64,000 bases of DNA from Bacteriovorax sp. BSW11_IV. GTDB lineage: Bacteria > Bdellovibrionota > Bacteriovoracia > Bacteriovoracales > Bacteriovoracaceae. The stretch is from NCBI RefSeq assembly GCF_000447755.1, contig NZ_AUNE01000003.1, positions 1 to 64,000 on the forward strand. Reading direction: 5' to 3'. Shown here piece by piece: positions 60,069-64,000 of this stretch. Each line of letters begins with the position of its first letter. Position 1 is the first letter of the stretch. Position numbers and translations under genes: made by a program. The notes beneath the pieces were generated by a model. It had not been told where the DNA came from. It was given only the letters and a program-made list of their open reading frames with translations, and did no database searches.

Positions 60069-61193
60069 ATGGTTAAGAAGAAAGCTAAAGCAAAAAAAGT
60101 TGTGGCCAAAAAAGCCGTTAAAAAAACAACTAAGAAAACAACAAAAAAAGTTGCAGCTAAAAAAGTTGTAGCAAAGAAAGCGACAAAAAAAGTAGCAAAG
60201 AAAGTTGCAAAAAAAGTTGCAAAAAAAGTTGCAAAGAAAGTTGCAAAAAAAGCGGCACCAAAAAAGGCCCCAGCAAAAAAGATTGCAGTAAAAAAAACTC
60301 TTGCGAAAAAAGGTGGCGATCAACTTTTTGACTCTCTTTTAGAGCTTATCAGAAAAACATCTGCTGAAATTCCTGGGGATATCCAAAAGGTTATTCTTGA
60401 GGCCCTTCACCGCGAAGAAAAAAATACAACTGCTGAATATGCAATGAATATCATCAAAGCAAATATTGAGCTTGCAAAGAAAAAGTCTCAACCTCTTTGC
60501 CAAGATACGGGAACTATTTTGTTCTACGTTTCTCACCCTGTTGGATTCAACCAAACAGAATTTACGAAAACAGTTCATAAGGCCGTAAGAAAAGCAACTG
60601 AAGTTGGTTTCCTTCGCCAAAACTCAGTAGATTCACTTACTGGTAAGAATGATTCTATGAACGTTGGTCCAGGTCACCCAGATATTCACTTTCATGAGCA
60701 TAAGAAGAATTCAGTTGAGATTAAACTGATGCTTAAAGGTGGTGGTTGCGAGAACGTTGGTGCTCAATACTCTCTACCAAACCAGGCCCTAGGTGCTGGA
60801 CGTGATCTTGATGGTGTGAGAAAGGCCATTCTTGATTGTATCGTTAAGGCCCAAGGTAAAGGTTGTGGCCCAGGTGTTCTAGGTGTTTGTATCGGTGGAG
60901 ATAGAGGTGCTGGATACGTTCAATCTAAAGAGCAACTTCTAAGAAAGTTAGATGATGAAAATTCAGTTGCTGATCTTAAAAAGCTTGAAAAAGATATCGT
61001 TGAAACTGCTAATAAACTAGGAATTGGTCCTATGGGATTTGGTGGGAAAACAACTTTACTAGGTTGTAAGATTGGAACACTAAACAGATTGCCTGCTTCG
61101 TTTTTTGTTTCTGTTTCATATATGTGTTGGGCCTACCGCCGCCAAGGTGTAAGCCTAAAAGGTGATAACTCAATCGCGAAGTGGTTATACTAG
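60069..61193 (+). CDS. Class I fumarate hydratase alpha subunit with histone H1-like N-terminal tail
   Basis: 374 aa. Residues 1-80 hold 38 Lys with Ala, Val and Pro in KKVA repeats, the composition of histone H1-like and AlgP-type tails. Residues about 84-374 are the Fe-S fumarase catalytic region, with cluster Cys144 (PLCQDTGT) and further Cys in GGCENVGA and TLLGCKIG, plus GGDRGAGY. The tail is in frame behind AAGGAG and no other start codon lies before the catalytic domain, so the fusion is real. Catalyses fumarate to malate with the beta subunit encoded next. Confidence 0.88.
   Translation: MVKKKAKAKKVVAKKAVKKTTKKTTKKVAAKKVVAKKATKKVAKKVAKKVAKKVAKKVAKKAAPKKAPAKKIAVKKTLAKKGGDQLFDSLLELIRKTSAEIPGDIQKVILEALHREEKNTTAEYAMNIIKANIELAKKKSQPLCQDTGTILFYVSHPVGFNQTEFTKTVHKAVRKATEVGFLRQNSVDSLTGKNDSMNVGPGHPDIHFHEHKKNSVEIKLMLKGGGCENVGAQYSLPNQALGAGRDLDGVRKAILDCIVKAQGKGCGPGVLGVCIGGDRGAGYVQSKEQLLRKLDDENSVADLKKLEKDIVETANKLGIGPMGFGGKTTLLGCKIGTLNRLPASFFVSVSYMCWAYRRQGVSLKGDNSIAKWLY
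60192..60251 (+). repeat. Five 12-bp tandem repeats within the fumarase tail
   Basis: Units of GTTGCAAAAAAA (first one GTAGCAAAGAAA) at 60192-60251 encode KKVA repeats. Because 12 is a multiple of 3, copy-number change alters tail length without shifting frame. Confidence 0.85.
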
Positions 61194-61202
61194 GAGAGTT
61201 TT

Positions 61203-61769
61203 GTGAAAAAATTAGATTACCCATTTAAAAAAGAAGATATTTTAGATTTAAGAGTAGGTGATATGGTTCTTATCACTGGTAAGCTCTTTACTGGTCGCGA
61301 TGCTGTTCATAAGCGTTTGCACGATGGAGTGAAATCTCCTGTTGATTTACAAAATCAAATCATTTACCACTGCGGTCCAGTTGTGATCGGAGATAAGAAA
61401 AAAGGTTTTGAAGTTAAGGCTGCCGGTCCAACGACTTCAATTCGTGAAGAGCCTTATCAGTGGGAAGTTATGCGTGATTATGGAATCGTAGGTGTTATCG
61501 GTAAAGGTGGCATGGGTCCGAAAACTTTAAAAGGTTGTAGTGACTACGGTTGTGTTTACATGCATGCAATCGGCGGGGCCGCACAGGTATTGGCCGAGAA
61601 GATTAAATCTGTAGATAACGTTTACTGGGAAGATTTAGGTTCTCCTGAAGCGATCTGGGAATTAACAGTGGAAGAATTTCCTGTTGTAATTACTATGGAT
61701 GCTCACGGTGGTTCACTTCACGAGAAAGTACAAGCATCGTCAGAAGAAGAATTGAAGAAATATCTTTAA
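61203..61769 (+). CDS. Class I fumarate hydratase beta subunit
   Basis: 188 aa, GTG start after GGAGAG, 9 nt from the alpha stop. Contains GDMVLITGKLFTGRDAVHKR and GPTTSIREEPYQ, and GVIGKGGMGPKTL, the Fe-S hydro-lyase beta-domain pattern. In FumA these domains are fused; separate subunits are common in archaea and deep bacteria. Terminator at 61787. Confidence 0.93.
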   Translation: MKKLDYPFKKEDILDLRVGDMVLITGKLFTGRDAVHKRLHDGVKSPVDLQNQIIYHCGPVVIGDKKKGFEVKAAGPTTSIREEPYQWEVMRDYGIVGVIGKGGMGPKTLKGCSDYGCVYMHAIGGAAQVLAEKIKSVDNVYWEDLGSPEAIWELTVEEFPVVITMDAHGGSLHEKVQASSEEELKKYL

Positions 61770-61786
61770 TTTTTAGCTGTGACTTA

Positions 61787-61819
61787 TTGGGCCTAAGGTT
61801 TGGGCCCAATTTTTTTTTA
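61787..61819 (+). terminator. Intrinsic terminator of the fumarase pair
   Basis: ATTGGGCC (61787-61794) and GGCCCAAT (61804-61811) form an 8-bp stem followed by a T-run to 61819. Confidence 0.9.
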
Positions 61820-61829
61820 GGGAAAGATC

Positions 61830-63755
61830 ATGACAAATAATTGCCTTTATTCACCTGATAAAATGCGAATTGAAAGATCAACAATGTTCTTGTTCGCAAA
61901 TAAGATGAAAGAAAAAGGACATATTCAATCAAACGAATACGCTGAGCTTCACGCTTTTAGCATAAACGAGAAAGAACTATTTTGGCAGGAGCTAATTTCT
62001 TACTTCGGTGTTTCTTTCATAGGGGAGATGGCACCGGTGTTGTTGGATAACAGCTTCGAGAGCTATTCGTGGTTCCCAAATATGCAATTAAATTTTGCAG
62101 AGAATCTTTTGCGAGCTGGGCATGGTGAAGATGTTGCTTTGAATTTTGTACATGAATCAGGCCTAAAAAAACAAATGTCTTATAATGACCTAAGAAAAGA
62201 TACGGCGAGACTGCAAAATGCATTAAGGCCTTATTTGTCAAAAGGCGATGTCCTTGCCTGTTATATGCCTAATCTATGTGAAACCGTTATTTCAATGCTT
62301 GCTGCAACAGGGTTAGGGGCGACATTTACTTCTACATCAAGTGATTTTGGTGTTGAAGGTGTTACAGATCGTTTTGGACAATCAAAACCTAAGGTTTTAG
62401 TGGCCGCTTGTGGTTATGATTATAACGGAAAGTATTTTGATTGTTTGCCAAAAATTAAAACAATCAAAAAAGAGCTTCCTTTCATTGAAAAAATAGTACT
62501 TGTTGATTTTCTTGGAAAGAATCCAGACATCTCAGATATTGAAGACGCCGTAATGTGGGATAATTTCTTATCTGATAATTTTGAATTAACTTTCACGAAA
62601 GTTGATTTTGCTCACCCTCTTTATATTATGTATTCAAGTGGAACAACAGGAAAACCAAAGTGTATTGTCCACTCTACTGGAGGAGTCCTTCTTCAACATA
62701 TTAAAGAGCTTGGGCTTCACAGTGATTTAACAAGTGATAAGAATATTATGTTCTTTACCACTTGTGGATGGATGATGTGGAATTGGTTGGTGAGTTCACT
62801 TTATTTTGGATCAAAAGTAACGCTTTATGAAGGAGCTCCTTCAAAACCATCTCTAAGTGGATTTTTAGATATCATTAACTCTGAAAAAATTAATATTTTT
62901 GGAACAAGTCCAAAATACTTACGTGCTCTTGAAGATAGCGGTGAAGAGATTAGTGATTTTCCTAGTCTTGAGACAATGCTCTCAACTGGTGCCCCTTTGC
63001 TTCCAGAGCAATTTGACTTTGTTTATAATAAAATTAAAAAAGATATTCATCTTTCAAGTATTAGTGGGGGAACTGATATTCTTGGCTGCTTTATGCTAGG
63101 AAATCCAATGCTCCCTGTACATAGAGGTGAAATTCAGTGCCTTGGTCTTGCAATGGATGTGGCCTGTTTTGATAATAATGGTCACGACCTTAAAGGGAAG
63201 GAAGGGGAGCTTGTGTGTAAGCAAACTTTTCCAAGCAGACCAATTTATTTTTTGAATGATGATAATAATGAAAAAATCAATAAGGCCTACTTCGATGAGT
63301 TTAAAGGAGTTTGGCATCATGGTGATTTTATCTCAATTACAGACTACGGATCTGTCATCGTTTATGGCCGCTCAGATGCGACACTAAATCCTGGTGGTGT
63401 TCGTATTGGGACGGCGGAAATCTATCGTCAAACAGAAGGTCTTGGTTATTTGATCGATTCTATTTGTGTCGGTAAGCAAGAAGATGGTGATGTTAGCGTT
63501 CTTTTATTTGTTAAAATGAAAGAGGGTGAAATTCTTAGTCATGAGAGAATTACAGAAATTAAATCTCTTATTAAAAAGAATACGACTCCAAGACATGTTC
63601 CTAAAGATATTTTTGAAGTAAGTGATATTCCCTATACTAGAAGTGGAAAAAAGATGGAGCTTGCTGTGACAAGAATTATTAATAAAAAGGAACTGACAAA
63701 TCTTGAGGCCGTAGCTAATCCTGAGTGCTTGGATGATTATAAAAAGTATATTTAA
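61830..63755 (+). CDS. Acetoacetyl-CoA synthetase
   Basis: 641 aa. Adenylate-forming enzyme: MYSSGTTGKPKCIVH (P-loop-like), SGGTDILGCF, YGRSDATLNPGGVRIG and the C-terminal TRSGKKMELAV with the catalytic Lys. The N-terminal SPDKMRIERSTMFLFANKM and length are those of AACS rather than acetyl-CoA synthetase. It would activate acetoacetate released by HMG-CoA lyase and by tyrosine breakdown, feeding thiolase. ATG after AGGGAAAG. Confidence 0.9.
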   Translation: MTNNCLYSPDKMRIERSTMFLFANKMKEKGHIQSNEYAELHAFSINEKELFWQELISYFGVSFIGEMAPVLLDNSFESYSWFPNMQLNFAENLLRAGHGEDVALNFVHESGLKKQMSYNDLRKDTARLQNALRPYLSKGDVLACYMPNLCETVISMLAATGLGATFTSTSSDFGVEGVTDRFGQSKPKVLVAACGYDYNGKYFDCLPKIKTIKKELPFIEKIVLVDFLGKNPDISDIEDAVMWDNFLSDNFELTFTKVDFAHPLYIMYSSGTTGKPKCIVHSTGGVLLQHIKELGLHSDLTSDKNIMFFTTCGWMMWNWLVSSLYFGSKVTLYEGAPSKPSLSGFLDIINSEKINIFGTSPKYLRALEDSGEEISDFPSLETMLSTGAPLLPEQFDFVYNKIKKDIHLSSISGGTDILGCFMLGNPMLPVHRGEIQCLGLAMDVACFDNNGHDLKGKEGELVCKQTFPSRPIYFLNDDNNEKINKAYFDEFKGVWHHGDFISITDYGSVIVYGRSDATLNPGGVRIGTAEIYRQTEGLGYLIDSICVGKQEDGDVSVLLFVKMKEGEILSHERITEIKSLIKKNTTPRHVPKDIFEVSDIPYTRSGKKMELAVTRIINKKELTNLEAVANPECLDDYKKYI

Positions 63756-63756
63756 T

Positions 63757-63790
63757 AAAAAAGGCCTCTTTTGAAGAGGCCTTTTTTTTT
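63757..63790. terminator. Bidirectional intrinsic terminator
   Basis: AAGGCCTCTT (63761-63770) and AAGAGGCCTT (63774-63783) with a TTG loop, flanked by an A-run and a T-run, serving AACS and the convergent gene. Confidence 0.92.
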
Positions 63791-63791
63791 A

Positions 63792-64000
63792 TTAAAATTT
63801 TAATTCAATTCCAATTCCGAGAATTCCACTATCACTGAAGTGAGGGCCATTAATCGGGTCGGACACATGAGGACGGTTAAACCAATATGTTTTTGCATCT
63901 TTAATAACTGTCTTTTCAAAAACATTATTTACGCCATCTAGCAAAGCGCCTGCTGGGTCCATAAAGGCCATGGCCACAGAACCTAGTTTCTTGCTTCCAA
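63792..64000 (-). CDS. C-terminal end of an unidentified protein (rest outside window)
   Basis: About 69 residues, open to the window edge. It ends ...SGILGIGIELKF; a C-terminal Phe after alternating hydrophobic residues is typical of outer-membrane beta-barrels, but the fragment is too short to identify. Confidence 0.5.
   Translation of the reverse strand, partial: GSKKLGSVAMAFMDPAGALLDGVNNVFEKTVIKDAKTYWFNRPHVSDPINGPHFSDSGILGIGIELKF

Overview
The window looks like chromosomal DNA of a low-GC member of the Bdellovibrionota, most like the Bacteriovorax/Halobacteriovorax group of predatory bacteria. The reasons are indirect: AT-rich sequence, Gram-negative lipoproteins and an RND pump, a CarD regulator, flagellin beside chemotaxis genes, amino-acid catabolism, and many long secreted Cys-rich proteins with no recognisable family. 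No rRNA, tRNA, CRISPR array, prophage or insertion sequence was seen, and the species is an inference.

Layout. 1-5750: a two-component system (the kinase is cut by the window edge), fabI, a small coupled gene and an orphan RND pump. 5751-5940: a non-coding stretch with an exact sigma-54 promoter and a terminator about 90 nt downstream, a strong small-RNA candidate. 5940-10560: an exported protein, a lipoprotein, an arginase/formimidoylglutamase-family enzyme, a GYF-domain membrane protein and an MBL hydrolase. 10632-13269: sucC-sucD-ndk with promoter and terminator. 13392-14584: two exported zinc-peptidase-like proteins. 14731-20488: a glutamate-synthase-family FMN protein, an NhaC antiporter, carD and uvrB.

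20698-28096 is a six-gene operon in which every product has a signal peptide. Two members are diverged paralogues and the first gene has the codon use of a highly expressed gene. 28100-30242 holds an HExxH protein, a small exported protein and a metallophosphoesterase. 30243-35573 is a leftward signalling operon: a pseudo-receiver protein with a very long charged repeat region, a degenerate HD-GYP protein, CheY, an HPt-like protein without the phospho-histidine but with a CheY-binding-like tail, and CheX. Flagellin lies divergently beside it and is followed by three 67-bp tandem repeats.

36982-42372: an exported protein, a DUF523 protein, thiolase, HPPD and a Nudix-MBL fusion. 42591-46391: two large exported proteins. 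46451-52773: a leucine/isovalerate-type operon (mccB, liuC, a split mccA, mvaB and a second crotonase). 52812-57868: small lipoproteins, a 1168-aa exported protein with twelve Cys-pair repeats, and an exported CheD-like deamidase behind a second sigma-54 promoter. 57879 to the end: a UvrD/PcrA helicase, a two-subunit class I fumarase whose alpha subunit carries an 80-residue histone-H1-like Lys/Ala tail, acetoacetyl-CoA synthetase, and the end of another gene.

The metabolic genes fit growth on amino acids. Leucine (MCC, hydratase, HMG-CoA lyase) and tyrosine (HPPD) both lead to acetoacetate, which acetoacetyl-CoA synthetase and thiolase can turn into acetyl-CoA. Tyrosine also yields fumarate for the fumarase, and sucCD and ndk serve the TCA cycle. 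The most novel parts are the exported CheD-like enzyme, the sigma-54 small RNA, the six-gene secreted operon, the 12-repeat Cys protein, the histone-tailed fumarase and the pseudo-enzyme-rich chemotaxis operon.
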